Source: Rufibacter sp. LB8 (GTDB taxonomy: Bacteria; Bacteroidota; Bacteroidia; Cytophagales; Hymenobacteraceae). From it: a stretch of DNA of 64,000 bases. Below are positions 24,944 through 35,301 of this stretch, one piece after another; position 1 is the stretch's first letter; each line of letters opens with the position of its first letter. Location of the stretch: assembly GCF_014876185.1 (NCBI RefSeq), contig NZ_JADALJ010000001.1, forward strand, positions 744,001 through 808,000, in the 5' to 3' direction. Both the position numbers and the translations under genes were made by a program. The notes under the pieces were generated by a model. The model searched no databases. It had not been told where the DNA came from and saw only the letters and a program-made list of their open reading frames with translations.

Positions 24944-25903
24944 ATGCCAGAACTTCTCATCCAAACCCAGCAACTGCGCTACCACTTCGGGAAGCAGGAA
25001 ATCCTGAAAGGGCTGGACCTGCAGATTCCCAAAGGAAGCATTTACGGGTTCCTGGGCCCGAACGGCGCCGGAAAAACCACTACCATCCGGTTATTGTTAG
25101 GCCTCTTGCAACCCAAAGCCGGCGAGATTGAGCTGTTTGGCAAGCCATTGAGACACAACAGGGTAGAGGTGCTGCAGAAAATAGGCGCGCTCATTGAAAC
25201 CCCCAGCCTGTACAAACACCTCACCGGTACTGAGAATCTGGAAGTCATGCGCCGACTCCTGGGTTTGGAGAAGAAACGCATTGCACAGGTGCTGGAGATT
25301 GTGAAACTCACCCCCGATGCCCACCGGCCCGTCAAGCAGTATTCTTTGGGCATGTGCCAACGCCTGGGCATTGGGCTGGCCTTGCTCTCAGACCCAGAAT
25401 TGCTGGTGTTAGATGAACCCACCAACGGCCTGGACCCCAGCGGTATACGTGAGATGCGGGAATTGCTCAAAGATCTCAACCAGGACCACGGCAAGACCAT
25501 TTTCCTGTCCAGCCACCTGCTGTCTGAGATTGAGAAAACCGTCTCTCATTTGTCCATTCTGCATCAGGGCCACCTTCGGTTTGAAGGCACGGTAGACGAA
25601 CTCAGGCAAGCGCACCTCCAGACCAAATCCATGGAGGTGGAAGTGGAGAACATGCTGCTGGCCAAAGAAGTGCTGCTCCGGTATGGGCACGCGGTGGAAA
25701 TGGTAGCCGATGATAAAGTGCGTGTAACCGTGCAAGACAAACCCGAAGCCGCTGCCCTCAACCAACTCCTGGTAGAAAACGGCGTGGGGGTGACCGGTCT
25801 GGTGTTCACGCAACAAAGTCTGGAAGAAGTCTTCCTATCCATCACAGAACCGGCCAGTGCGGCCCCAGCACCTAAAGAAGTTCAACCCTTAACCTTCGCC
25901 TGA
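24944..25903 (+). CDS. ABC transporter ATP-binding protein
   Basis: A 319-residue ATPase. Walker A GPNGAGKTT lies at about residue 38, the signature region reads YSLGMCQRLGIG (a degenerate LSGGQ, common in bacitracin/lantibiotic-type and Nos-type ATPases), and Walker B plus D-loop is LLVLDEPTNGLDP. A C-terminal extension of about 90 residues is typical of the DrrA/BcrA group. Its permease follows 2 bases later. It is divergent from the LytS/LytTR pair. It is likely an exporter or stress-response pump; the substrate is unknown. Confidence 0.93.
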   Translation: MPELLIQTQQLRYHFGKQEILKGLDLQIPKGSIYGFLGPNGAGKTTTIRLLLGLLQPKAGEIELFGKPLRHNRVEVLQKIGALIETPSLYKHLTGTENLEVMRRLLGLEKKRIAQVLEIVKLTPDAHRPVKQYSLGMCQRLGIGLALLSDPELLVLDEPTNGLDPSGIREMRELLKDLNQDHGKTIFLSSHLLSEIEKTVSHLSILHQGHLRFEGTVDELRQAHLQTKSMEVEVENMLLAKEVLLRYGHAVEMVADDKVRVTVQDKPEAAALNQLLVENGVGVTGLVFTQQSLEEVFLSITEPASAAPAPKEVQPLTFA

Positions 25904-25905
25904 TC

Positions 25906-26682
25906 ATGTCAACTGCATTGGTAACCCTGCAACGAGGCATTTCTTCGGAAGCCCTCAAAATCAAGCGCACCTGGGCTTTCTGGCTGTCAGTGCTGGCGCC
26001 GCTCTCCATTGTGGGCATGAATTTTCTGGTCTTCTATTTCAAAGGCGATAGAATAGTAAAACCGGGGCAGGACCCCTGGGGCCTTTGGGCCGGCAATAAT
26101 TTTAGCATAACGGCGCAGTTATTGGTGCCCTTGTTTCTGGCACTGATCACGGCCTTGGTCAACGGCATGGAACATAACTCGTTAGGGTGGAAGCAGTTGT
26201 ATGCCGCGCCCGTGCCCCGGTGGAGCGTTTTCCTGAACAAATTTCTGCTGCTCTTGGGGCTGGTGGTGCTTACCTATGCCACTTTTTTGGTGGGGGTTTT
26301 GCTGGGAGGCTACGCCTTGGGCTACACGCGGCCGCACTTAAAGTTTCAGGACTACCACCACGTAGCCACTATTAGCCTGGCCGCCTTCCGGATTCTGGTG
26401 GCCTCCCTGTTCATCTTCACGCTGCAGTTTTACATCAGCTTTCGGTTTAAAAGCATAGCCATGGGCATTGGGTTGGGCATTTTGTTCACCTTGGCGTTTC
26501 TGGTGGCCTCCAGGTGGGAGCACATTGGGTATTACCCCTACAGCTGGCCTTCTTTTGCCGCCATGGCTTTTTATGCGCAGGAAAAGGCAGTGTTCATTCC
26601 GCAGATGTGGTACAGTCTGGGCAGTAGTTTGTTCTTGTTGCTGATAGGCGTGTGGGAGTCTATCAAGCGGCAGGTGTTTTAA
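25906..26682 (+). CDS. ABC transporter permease (ABC-2 type)
   Basis: A 258-residue integral membrane protein with about six helices and an N-terminal SEALKIKRTWAFWLSVLAPL, the usual start of BcrB/LanE-like permeases. The first large loop contains NGMEHNSLGWKQLYA, conserved in that group. It pairs with the ATPase ending 2 bases before it. The last codons and the TAA lie inside a degenerate palindromic element. Confidence 0.88.
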   Translation: MSTALVTLQRGISSEALKIKRTWAFWLSVLAPLSIVGMNFLVFYFKGDRIVKPGQDPWGLWAGNNFSITAQLLVPLFLALITALVNGMEHNSLGWKQLYAAPVPRWSVFLNKFLLLLGLVVLTYATFLVGVLLGGYALGYTRPHLKFQDYHHVATISLAAFRILVASLFIFTLQFYISFRFKSIAMGIGLGILFTLAFLVASRWEHIGYYPYSWPSFAAMAFYAQEKAVFIPQMWYSLGSSLFLLLIGVWESIKRQVF

Positions 26683-26718
26683 GGCTCATTTCCAGAAACG
26701 AAGGCAAAAACAGAAAAC
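26675..26718. repeat. Degenerate palindromic element overlapping a stop codon
   Basis: TGTTTTAAGGCTCATTTCC and AGAAACGAAGGCAAAAACA. The TAA of the permease gene lies in its left arm, and it ends 1 base before the start of the next small gene. Confidence 0.65.
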
Positions 26719-26719
26719 C

Positions 26720-26905
26720 ATGAAGATTTTATTAACCATACTTTTAGGAGCCCTGATTGGGTATGTGAACAGCCAGTGGGACGTGCGCGGCCAACTAGCC
26801 CTGGTGCAGCACCAGATGGAACTCAACCACGCAGGCACGTTTAAAGCGGCCACCTCAGAAACGTTGGAGGTTCCTTCTTTTAAATTCCGCTTGTTCGGCT
26901 TTTAG
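26720..26905 (+). CDS. Small membrane-associated protein of unknown function
   Basis: A 61-residue ORF with an N-terminal hydrophobic segment (MKILLTILLGALIGYVN) that could be a signal peptide or a single helix, followed by a soluble tail ending in FKFRLFGF. No family recognised. It comes just after the ABC permease on the same strand and may be co-transcribed. It may be real, given the clean start and hydrophobic N terminus. Confidence 0.45.
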   Translation: MKILLTILLGALIGYVNSQWDVRGQLALVQHQMELNHAGTFKAATSETLEVPSFKFRLFGF

Positions 26906-27042
26906 CAGGCTGAAGAATTTTTTCCAGATAATTTTTCAGATTTAATCTGGTTATTAAAAACAATACAACCCGCTGCAGGTTACTACTTTGTTTTGTTTAA
27001 TGTTAAAGTGGATTGCTGAAAACCGGGTGTGCGGACGTCCGG

Positions 27043-27090
27043 TTTTCTGTTTTCGGGCTCATTTCCAGAAATGAGCCCGAAAACAGAAAA
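27043..27090. repeat. Palindromic element, copy 10
   Basis: TTTTCTGTTTTCGGGCTC and GAGCCCGAAAACAGAAAA around ATTTCCAGAAAT. It is preceded by a separate 9-bp hairpin, GAAAACCGG/CCGGTTTTC. It lies between converging genes. Confidence 0.97.
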
Positions 27091-27113
27091 TTCAGGTTAA
27101 AGCTACAGGATTT

Positions 27114-29234
<2,121 letters not shown>

Positions 29235-29254
29235 CTAAAACAGGAGGGGAGTTT

Positions 29255-30505
29255 CTACCTGTTATACGGGTATTCATTCACCCAATGAAAGTCACGGCTT
29301 ACCAAGGGTAGTTTCTGCAGATCAATTCTGCGCAGCTGCATAGTCACGGAATCTTTGCCTACATGCCCAGTTAGTTTCAGCTGATTTTTATGCACCAACT
29401 GGTACCGCAACCGGCTTTTTTTGGTGGAATCTGAGGCCGAGGTCCAGGAGATTATTTTTTGCGTTGAATCCAGCTGCACCCTCAAATGGCGCACAGAGTC
29501 ATTCATGGCTTGGGTAGAAAGGAACTGGTGGTGGTTCACAAACAGGTTTTTCCAGCGCACAGAATCTGTTGTAAGGGGCGGCAAGGTATCACCGTTGAAT
29601 GTGAAGGTTTCCACTGTATAAGCGCCGTGCAGGGCAATTTTAGGCGCGGCATCGCCGTAAGTTTTCTGGGTGAAAAGTCGGTCGACTACGCTTTTGTAGA
29701 AGAAGAACACCAGTAAAGACACTTTCAAAATGAGCCGGGTTTTCTGCATCCAGGGCTTTTTGAAGGCGGCCGGAAGGGTAGTGGCAGGCACCGATTTGTT
29801 CAGGAAAAAGAAGGAAACCAATCGTTTTAAATCAGGTGCCGCCACAAAGAGGGCCATGGCCAACAAATGCGAAGAATACAGTTTCACAGGGACATCAAAG
29901 AAGAAATTGAGGGCCACAATGTTGGCCAACACCGCCGCAGAAAGCAGCGCCCCAAATGTGGCCGTGCGCCGAAAGAAAAGTAACACACCGCCCAACGCCT
30001 CAGCCAGGCCCGTGAAATAGTTGTAGCCCGTGGAGAACCCCATGAACTTCCAGACCAGGCCCATGGGCGAACTCCAGCCCAGCGGCTGAAACAAGGAATA
30101 CGGCACCGGAAACGGAAACTGGGTTTTGATAATTTTAGAGAAACCGTAACTCACCATGGCCATGGCCAGAGAATACCGCACCAACACCATGCTCCAGTAC
30201 AGCAGCTTGTCATAATTGTGGCGTTTTCTATCTAGTATTGACCAAAGGACTGTGCCTAAAATAGCTACTAAGAAGATGCCCAGCACCTGCACATAATTGT
30301 AAGTGGTGTCACCGCTGCCGTTGGGTTTCACGGTGATGGGACCGGGCAAATGGAGCACGCTTTCGGCTAGAAAATCAATGATGGGGTCCCACAAAAAGAA
30401 GAACGACTGCGTGGCAATGTAAAGGGTGAAATAGGTGGCAAAAAAACGGAACAGCAATTTCTTCCAGGGTCTCCAGAACGCCAGCGCGGGTACTTCTTGT
30501 AACAT
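29255..30505 (-). CDS. DoxX-like membrane protein of unknown function
   Basis: A 416-residue protein with about seven helices in the first 270 residues and a soluble C-terminal domain of about 140 residues. The membrane part resembles DoxX/SURF4-like proteins (MAMVSYGFSKIIKTQFP, FTGLAEALGGVLLFFRRTATFGAL). The tail (YTVETFTFNGDTLPPL, MNDSVRHLRVQLDSTQKIISW) looks beta-rich and periplasmic. No enzyme motif. The gene ends 87 bases before ligA begins on the same strand. Function not assigned. Confidence 0.75.
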   Translation of the reverse strand: MLQEVPALAFWRPWKKLLFRFFATYFTLYIATQSFFFLWDPIIDFLAESVLHLPGPITVKPNGSGDTTYNYVQVLGIFLVAILGTVLWSILDRKRHNYDKLLYWSMVLVRYSLAMAMVSYGFSKIIKTQFPFPVPYSLFQPLGWSSPMGLVWKFMGFSTGYNYFTGLAEALGGVLLFFRRTATFGALLSAAVLANIVALNFFFDVPVKLYSSHLLAMALFVAAPDLKRLVSFFFLNKSVPATTLPAAFKKPWMQKTRLILKVSLLVFFFYKSVVDRLFTQKTYGDAAPKIALHGAYTVETFTFNGDTLPPLTTDSVRWKNLFVNHHQFLSTQAMNDSVRHLRVQLDSTQKIISWTSASDSTKKSRLRYQLVHKNQLKLTGHVGKDSVTMQLRRIDLQKLPLVSRDFHWVNEYPYNR

Positions 30506-30628
30506 ACAGAACTTAAAAAAGGGCAGAAGGTTTGGGGATTCAATATAGTAGTTTCTGTATTTAACCTGAAGAAAAATATGCTGCTAAAGTGCATGAAATG
30601 CTTTATGAATATGACCTAATCCTAAAGA

Positions 30629-30674
30629 TTTCCGTTTTCGGGCTCATTTCTGGAAATGAGCCCGAAAACGGAAA
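30629..30674. repeat. Palindromic element, copy 11
   Basis: TTTCCGTTTTCGGGCTC and GAGCCCGAAAACGGAAA around ATTTCTGGAAAT, between divergent genes. Confidence 0.97.
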
Positions 30675-30776
30675 ATGGTAGCAGGAAAACTGTTGCTAAG
30701 CCAGGAAATCTGGCTGGCTGCTGCTTTCCTGCGGCAATACCTGTACCTTTACCATTCGTTTAACAGTGGAGTCACT

Positions 30777-31922
30777 ATGTCGTTCAAAGAATTAGGGTTG
30801 TCTGGGGCGGTGGTCAAAGGCGCAACCAAGCAAGGGTATACGGTGCCTACGCCCGTGCAAAAAGAAGCCATTCCGTATGTCTTAAAAGGGAAAGATTTGC
30901 TGGGGATTGCGCAAACAGGCTCGGGCAAAACAGCGGCTTATGCCTTGCCTTTGCTGGAAAAGACCCAAACCAACCGCGCCTTTAAAAACAGACATGTGAA
31001 AGTACTGGTGCTGGTACCCACCCGTGAACTGGCTTTGCAGGTGGGCGAGGTATTCCTGGCCGTGAACGCGCACATGCCCATCCAAATAAAAACCCTGGCG
31101 GTGTTTGGCGGCGTGTCCATCAACCCCCAGATGATGAAACTGCAGGGCACCGACATTCTGGTGGCCACGCCCGGCCGCCTGCTGGATTTAGTAGACAATA
31201 AGGCCGTGCAACTGTCAGACGTGGAAACCCTGGTGCTGGACGAGGCCGACAAAATGCTGAACCTGGGCTTTGAGCAGGAACTTCGGCAGATTCTGGCGCT
31301 GCTTCCCAAGAAACGGCAGAACCTCTTGTTTTCGGCTACCCTAGACGCCAAAGTCAACGCCATTCAGGAAACCTTGCTGGACCAACCCGTATTGGTAGAA
31401 ATTCAACCCGAGGACCCTTTAGAAGCTGCTCAAATAACGGAGCAAGCCTATGCCGTGCCCTCTGAAAAGAAAGGCCCCTTCTTGCGCTGGCTCATCAAAG
31501 AACAGAAAATGCCACAGGTGTTAATTTTTGTGTCGGCTACCCAACGGGCAGACCATTTGGTGACCAAGCTAGGCAACAACGGCATAAAAGCAGTGGCTTT
31601 GCACAGCGGCAAAAGCCAGGGCGCCAGAACTGAGGCCCTGGCCTTGTTCAAAAGAGGCAAGGTGACCGCGTTGGTTGCCACCGACCTAGCCGCCAGGGGC
31701 ATTGACATTGAGCAATTGCCCTTTGTGATCAACTATGATTTGCCACGGTCTTCCAAAGACTACATTCACCGCATAGGCCGCACGGGTAGGGCAGGGGCCA
31801 CCGGTGAAGCGCTCACTCTGGTCACCCCAGAAGATGCGCACCATTTCAAAATCATCCAGAAACAGACAAAACGCACCATTCCCATAAAGGAAATGGAGGA
31901 AATTGATTTAAAGGGATATTAG
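30777..31922 (+). CDS. DEAD-box RNA helicase
   Basis: A 381-residue ATP-dependent RNA helicase from ATG at 30777 (MSFKELGLSGAVVKG). It has the Q motif (GYTVPTPVQKEAI), motif I AQTGSGKT, Ia PTRELALQ, II DEADK, III SAT, and the second domain with VATDLAARGIDIEQLP and HRIGRTGR. There is no RNA-binding extension, as in short RhlE-type proteins, so the role is likely ribosome assembly or cold adaptation. An upstream in-frame ATG at 30684 lies next to a palindromic element and gives residues unlike the family. Confidence 0.95.
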   Translation: MSFKELGLSGAVVKGATKQGYTVPTPVQKEAIPYVLKGKDLLGIAQTGSGKTAAYALPLLEKTQTNRAFKNRHVKVLVLVPTRELALQVGEVFLAVNAHMPIQIKTLAVFGGVSINPQMMKLQGTDILVATPGRLLDLVDNKAVQLSDVETLVLDEADKMLNLGFEQELRQILALLPKKRQNLLFSATLDAKVNAIQETLLDQPVLVEIQPEDPLEAAQITEQAYAVPSEKKGPFLRWLIKEQKMPQVLIFVSATQRADHLVTKLGNNGIKAVALHSGKSQGARTEALALFKRGKVTALVATDLAARGIDIEQLPFVINYDLPRSSKDYIHRIGRTGRAGATGEALTLVTPEDAHHFKIIQKQTKRTIPIKEMEEIDLKGY

Positions 31923-31943
31923 TAAATAATTAGCTTTTATAGC

Positions 31944-31989
31944 AAGCCGTTTTTGTGCTCATTTTCAGAAATGAGCACAAAAACGGCTT
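31944..31989. repeat. Palindromic element, copy 12 (compensated variant)
   Basis: AAGCCGTTTTTGTGCTCATT and GAGCACAAAAACGGCTT: CGGGCTC has become TGTGCTC and the other arm follows with GAGCACA. Four short T residues after it could help termination after the helicase gene. Confidence 0.95.
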
Positions 31990-32190
31990 TTGCATTTCTG
32001 TATAAGTCCACAAGAAATACTATGTTTAATAAAAGAGAAAAGGCCTGAATATTTTTTCTTGATACACAATTTAACCGGTTCTTATTTTGGATTTTCCGCT
32101 GAAATGAAAGGAATAACTTTGTCTGCGTGGGACAAACCCAAATGCCGCGCCTTGTTTATTCTTCTATAAAATTGGTTAAACAAAGCCCAT

Positions 32191-32228
32191 GTTTTTGCCT
32201 GTATTTCCAGAAACAAGCCTGAAAACAG
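32191..32228. repeat. Degenerate palindromic element
   Basis: GTTTTTGCCTGTATTTCC and AGAAACAAGCCTGAAAACAG. Confidence 0.55.
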
Positions 32229-32305
32229 ATGGATTTAGGAATCAAAATTCTATATTGGGCAACGCGCCAATTAGGCGAAAAACTATTAAATATTGCCCCC
32301 ACAAT

Positions 32306-33094
32306 ATGAATGCACTTAAAAGGAACAATGTAAAGATTATTGGCAAAGGCCAGAAGCCCATGCTGTTTGCCCACGGCTATGGCTGTGACCAGAGCATGTG
32401 GCGCTATATCACCCCGGCCTTTGAAGAAGACTACAAAATCATCTTGTTTGACCACGTTGGGTTTGGCAAGGCAGACACGTCGGCTTATGTGCTGGAAAGA
32501 TATTCGTCGCTGCAGTCATACGCGGTAGACATTCTGGAGATTTGCGAAGAGCTGGAGCTGGAAAACGTCATTTTTGTGGGGCATTCGGTGAGTGCCATGA
32601 TAGGCGTGCTGGCCTCGGTGCTGGAGCCAGATAGGTTCTCTAAACTGGTCTTGATTGGGCCTTCGCCCAGGTATATCAATGATGACAACTACGTGGGCGG
32701 TTTCACCCAGGAAGGCATTGACGGTCTGTTGAATTCCCTGGACAGCGATTATCTGGCCTGGTCCAATTCCATTGCGCCCGTGATTATGGGCAACCCAGAC
32801 AAACCCGAATTAGGCCGGGAACTGGCCCAAAGCTTTTGCCAAAGCAATGAAACCATCGCCAAAGAGTTTGCCCGCATCACCTTTCTCTCAGACAACCGGG
32901 CAGATTTACAGAACCTTAAAGTCCCATCTCTCATTCTGCAGTGTTCAGAAGATGTGATTGCCCCTGTTGAGGTAGGCGAATACATGCACCAGCAAGTGCC
33001 CCAAAGTACCTTGGTTGTTTTAAAAGCCACCGGCCATTGCCCCAATCTTAGCGCGCCAGAGGAAACCATTGCGGCCATCAAGGCCTTTCTGTAA
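32306..33094 (+). CDS. RsbQ-like alpha/beta hydrolase
   Basis: A 262-residue alpha/beta hydrolase close to RsbQ, the energy-stress partner of RsbP in Bacillus. From ATG at 32306 (MNALKRNNVKIIGKG), the oxyanion region FAHGYGCDQSMWR, the nucleophile Ser in GHSVSAMIGVLAS, the Asp in CSEDVIAP and the His in GHCPNLSAPEE are visible. RsbQ normally works with a PAS-PP2C phosphatase; none is near. A STAS-like gene follows. Karrikin/strigolactone-receptor relatives (KAI2/D14) share this fold. Confidence 0.88.
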   Translation: MNALKRNNVKIIGKGQKPMLFAHGYGCDQSMWRYITPAFEEDYKIILFDHVGFGKADTSAYVLERYSSLQSYAVDILEICEELELENVIFVGHSVSAMIGVLASVLEPDRFSKLVLIGPSPRYINDDNYVGGFTQEGIDGLLNSLDSDYLAWSNSIAPVIMGNPDKPELGRELAQSFCQSNETIAKEFARITFLSDNRADLQNLKVPSLILQCSEDVIAPVEVGEYMHQQVPQSTLVVLKATGHCPNLSAPEETIAAIKAFL

Positions 33095-33157
33095 CGTGCC
33101 TTTTGTATTAGTACAGATTAGTGAATTGTTGACATTAGAAGTGACACACGCGGTTGA

Positions 33158-33571
33158 ATGAAGAGAAAGGAATTAAAGAAGGCAAACGGTGATGTTTATT
33201 TTGAAGCCGAACGGTCCCCGGATAATTCGTTTATCTACGTTAACTGGATTGGGATTCAGTCGTTGGAAACCATTGTGCTGGGCGGTGGATTGCTTTTGGC
33301 GATGCTGAAAGAAAAGCCATGCGTCGCCATTCTGAACAGTAACCATGAACTGATTGGTCCCTGGGAAGAAGGAGTGCCTTATCTGGCCTATAAGTGGGCG
33401 CCCGCGGCCCGCGACTTAGGTGTGGTGTATTTTGCGCACGTGCTGTCGCCGGGAATATTCGGGAAACGGTCTTTTGAGCTTTTCAAAAAACAGGTGCAGG
33501 AACTATTGCACGTCCGGTCTTTTGAAACGAAGGAAACTGCCTCTGAGTGGCTTTCCCTGCACATGGTGTAA
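33158..33571 (+). CDS. STAS/SEC14-like domain protein
   Basis: A 137-residue soluble protein with a beta-alpha-beta arrangement (DVYFEAERSPDNSFIYVNWIG, LLLAMLKEKPCVAILNSNHEL, DLGVVYFAHVLSP, FETKETASEWL) of the Bacteroidota STAS/SpoIIAA-like group. The family often has unknown ligands. It lies 63 bases behind the RsbQ-like gene and ahead of a strong terminator, so a two-gene unit is possible. Since RsbQ acts upstream of STAS proteins in stress pathways, a link is tempting but not shown. Confidence 0.65.
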   Translation: MKRKELKKANGDVYFEAERSPDNSFIYVNWIGIQSLETIVLGGGLLLAMLKEKPCVAILNSNHELIGPWEEGVPYLAYKWAPAARDLGVVYFAHVLSPGIFGKRSFELFKKQVQELLHVRSFETKETASEWLSLHMV

Positions 33572-33575
33572 ACCT

Positions 33576-33621
33576 AAAAGCAATCGCCCGGCCTCCTGTA
33601 AAGACCGGGCGATTGCTTTTT
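33576..33621 (+). terminator. Rho-independent terminator
   Basis: AAAAGCAATCGCCCGG and CCGGGCGATTGCTTTT form a long stem around a short loop, ending in a T run. It lies 5 bases after the STAS-like stop. Confidence 0.92.
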
Positions 33622-33687
33622 AATTAGCTTGAATATTTTTTCGGAATAAGTCCTATCTGGTGAGTCAATTCTTGAAAAGGAGGATCG

Positions 33688-34431
33688 CTAGTTTTGCAGC
33701 GCCTGCACCGGGCTTCGTTTAGAAATCAATTCCATTCCCTTTGCTTTTTTGCCTCTCTTGGTGAAGAACTGTACTTTAACTATGCCGTGCTCTAGAGAAA
33801 AATGCTCCTCCACCTGGTACACATCGCGCAGGGGCATGCCCAGCGCATCTAAATGCACCACATACTGGTAACTGATTTTGTAGGTGTCAAAGGTACCGGC
33901 AGGCGTGGTGATTTTTTCCTGGGCAATCACTTTGCGGTCAGTGGCGGTCATGGAAACCTGGGTGATGGTGGCAGAGGCTGACCGTACCCGAACTCCTAAT
34001 TTTCCATTTGGCAGGGTCATGCCTACCTGCAGGTTCTGGGGGTAGGCCACGTCTTTGCGTATGTAATCAAAGTCCTTTCCTTCAAAAGCTTTCAGGGCTT
34101 GTTCCCGCATCAGCATCATGGCGTCTAAATACAGGGTGTCGCCCACGCACCTGATGGTAAATTCCTCGGCGTTTTCGGTGCGTTTGTTATTGCCCATGCG
34201 GGTGGACTTAAAGGTGGTGATAAAGTGGCCCTTGGCGTCTGATGCCTGCTGCAGTACTTTGTTGTTGAGGGTTCCTCTGTTCTTGCCTTTGTCAGTGACC
34301 TGGTACACAAACTCCGTGTTTTTGGTCAAGCCCAGCGGGTTGGCACAATTCTGCGCCTCGGCGGGGTTCCCCGCCATACCCAAAAACAGGCACAAAAAAC
34401 TCGCGATAAAGAAGTAGAAGTTAGTTTTCAT
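33688..34431 (-). CDS. Secreted protein, TapB/DUF3108-like
   Basis: A 247-residue exported protein from ATG at 34431: signal peptide FYFFIASFLCLFLGMAGNPAEA, then a beta-rich domain beginning NCANPLGLTKNTEFVYQ. The pattern of GKLGVRVRSASATITQVSMTA, TTPAGTFDTYKISYQYVV and FSLEHGIVKVQFF is that of Bacteroidota TapB or DUF3108-like proteins. Function unknown. It is monocistronic, divergent from the small operon at 34578. Confidence 0.7.
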   Translation of the reverse strand: MKTNFYFFIASFLCLFLGMAGNPAEAQNCANPLGLTKNTEFVYQVTDKGKNRGTLNNKVLQQASDAKGHFITTFKSTRMGNNKRTENAEEFTIRCVGDTLYLDAMMLMREQALKAFEGKDFDYIRKDVAYPQNLQVGMTLPNGKLGVRVRSASATITQVSMTATDRKVIAQEKITTPAGTFDTYKISYQYVVHLDALGMPLRDVYQVEEHFSLEHGIVKVQFFTKRGKKAKGMELISKRSPVQALQN

Positions 34432-34577
34432 AGAAAGCACCAGGAACAGCCCGGCCATAAGTTGGCATTTATACGTGAAAGGCTAGGGCAAAGATATACC
34501 CGGGTTTTTGTACTAAGGCAGGAATCAGAAACTGAGCGCATCTGCTGGCGTATTATCCTTAAAAGAGAAACAAACCC

Positions 34578-34784
34578 ATGGAAAATACTTCTGAACCCAT
34601 TGAGAAACTGTCACAACTGGCCAGCCTGTTACTGGAGAAACTCAAGGCGCAGCAAACCGACCTGAGCCTGGAATTCAACAACGTCTCCCTGCAGGGCCCG
34701 GGCCCGCAAGGCCAACCCGGTGAATGGCGCCTCAACGGTCAGTTGAACTTAAAAGCCACCTCCACCGGCCTTGATCAGAAATAA
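34578..34784 (+). CDS. Small protein of unknown function
   Basis: A 68-residue ORF. The first half looks helical (PIEKLSQLASLLLEKLKAQQ), followed by a Gly/Pro stretch (LQGPGPQGQPGEW) and a beta-like tail. No family recognised. The next gene starts 1 base after its stop, so the two are translationally linked, which supports it being real. Confidence 0.6.
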   Translation: MENTSEPIEKLSQLASLLLEKLKAQQTDLSLEFNNVSLQGPGPQGQPGEWRLNGQLNLKATSTGLDQK

Positions 34785-34785
34785 G

Positions 34786-35136
34786 ATGGGCGCTTTTCCG
34801 TTTACTATATCAGCCAGGTTGTTGGTTACGGTGCTGGAAGACCAGGTGCAGGTGGTGGCAGACGAGAACTATGTGCTGGTTAATTTCCAGGACCACCAGG
34901 CCTTGGAGCGCGTGCTGGAAAACGTGCTGCCACCTTCCGTTGATAAATCTTCTGGAGGGTTGGTGGCTAAATTGGAGAAAGCCAACAAACTTTGTCGGCA
35001 ATTGTTTGATGCTGGCATAGTGCTAGATGTGCGGGTCAACAGCAAAACTTACGTGGAACTGGGCAGCGGCACCACTCCCAGAATTACGGCGCAGGCGGTG
35101 TTTGGCAAAGTTGGTTCGTGGTTTAAACGAAAGTAA
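34786..35136 (+). CDS. Protein of unknown function, linked to the preceding gene
   Basis: A 116-residue soluble protein from ATG at 34786 (MGAFPFTISARLLVTVLEDQ); a TTG five codons upstream is in frame but overlaps the neighbour. It has alternating strands and helices, with SGGLVAKLEKANKLCRQLFDAG and VRVNSKTYVELGSG, and ends in VGSWFKRK. I do not recognise the family. It is co-transcribed with the 68-residue gene. Confidence 0.65.
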   Translation: MGAFPFTISARLLVTVLEDQVQVVADENYVLVNFQDHQALERVLENVLPPSVDKSSGGLVAKLEKANKLCRQLFDAGIVLDVRVNSKTYVELGSGTTPRITAQAVFGKVGSWFKRK

Positions 35137-35301
35137 GCCACACACGTCTGCCCATCGTTTTCGGCGAGGAATAAACATGCAACCAAAAGGAGAAATTCTG
35201 CATCTTTTTAGAAAATTGGGCAAAACATTCTCCTGTGTCACAGGGTATTATAGGGTAAACAGACTTTGGTCTGGCAGGCTTTGAGAGGAAGTAGGTAGCA
35301 C

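Larger units (their letters stand above)
31923..32305. other. Intergenic region before the RsbQ-like gene
   Basis: It holds two palindromic elements (31944 and 32191) and is otherwise AT-rich with no ORF. The open frame from 32189 is an artefact of the second element. Confidence 0.5.

Noticed and set aside
30675-30776. An N-terminal extension of the DEAD-box helicase and similar upstream starts at 20649, 22648, 24763, 29228 and 39615
   Set aside because: The extra residues do not fit the families, several begin in or next to palindromic elements, and the internal ATG in each case gives the expected N terminus.
35027-35284. A small gene between the unknown pair and the subunit III gene
   Set aside because: The frame overlaps the end of the preceding gene, and the part after it has no signal, domain or close start.
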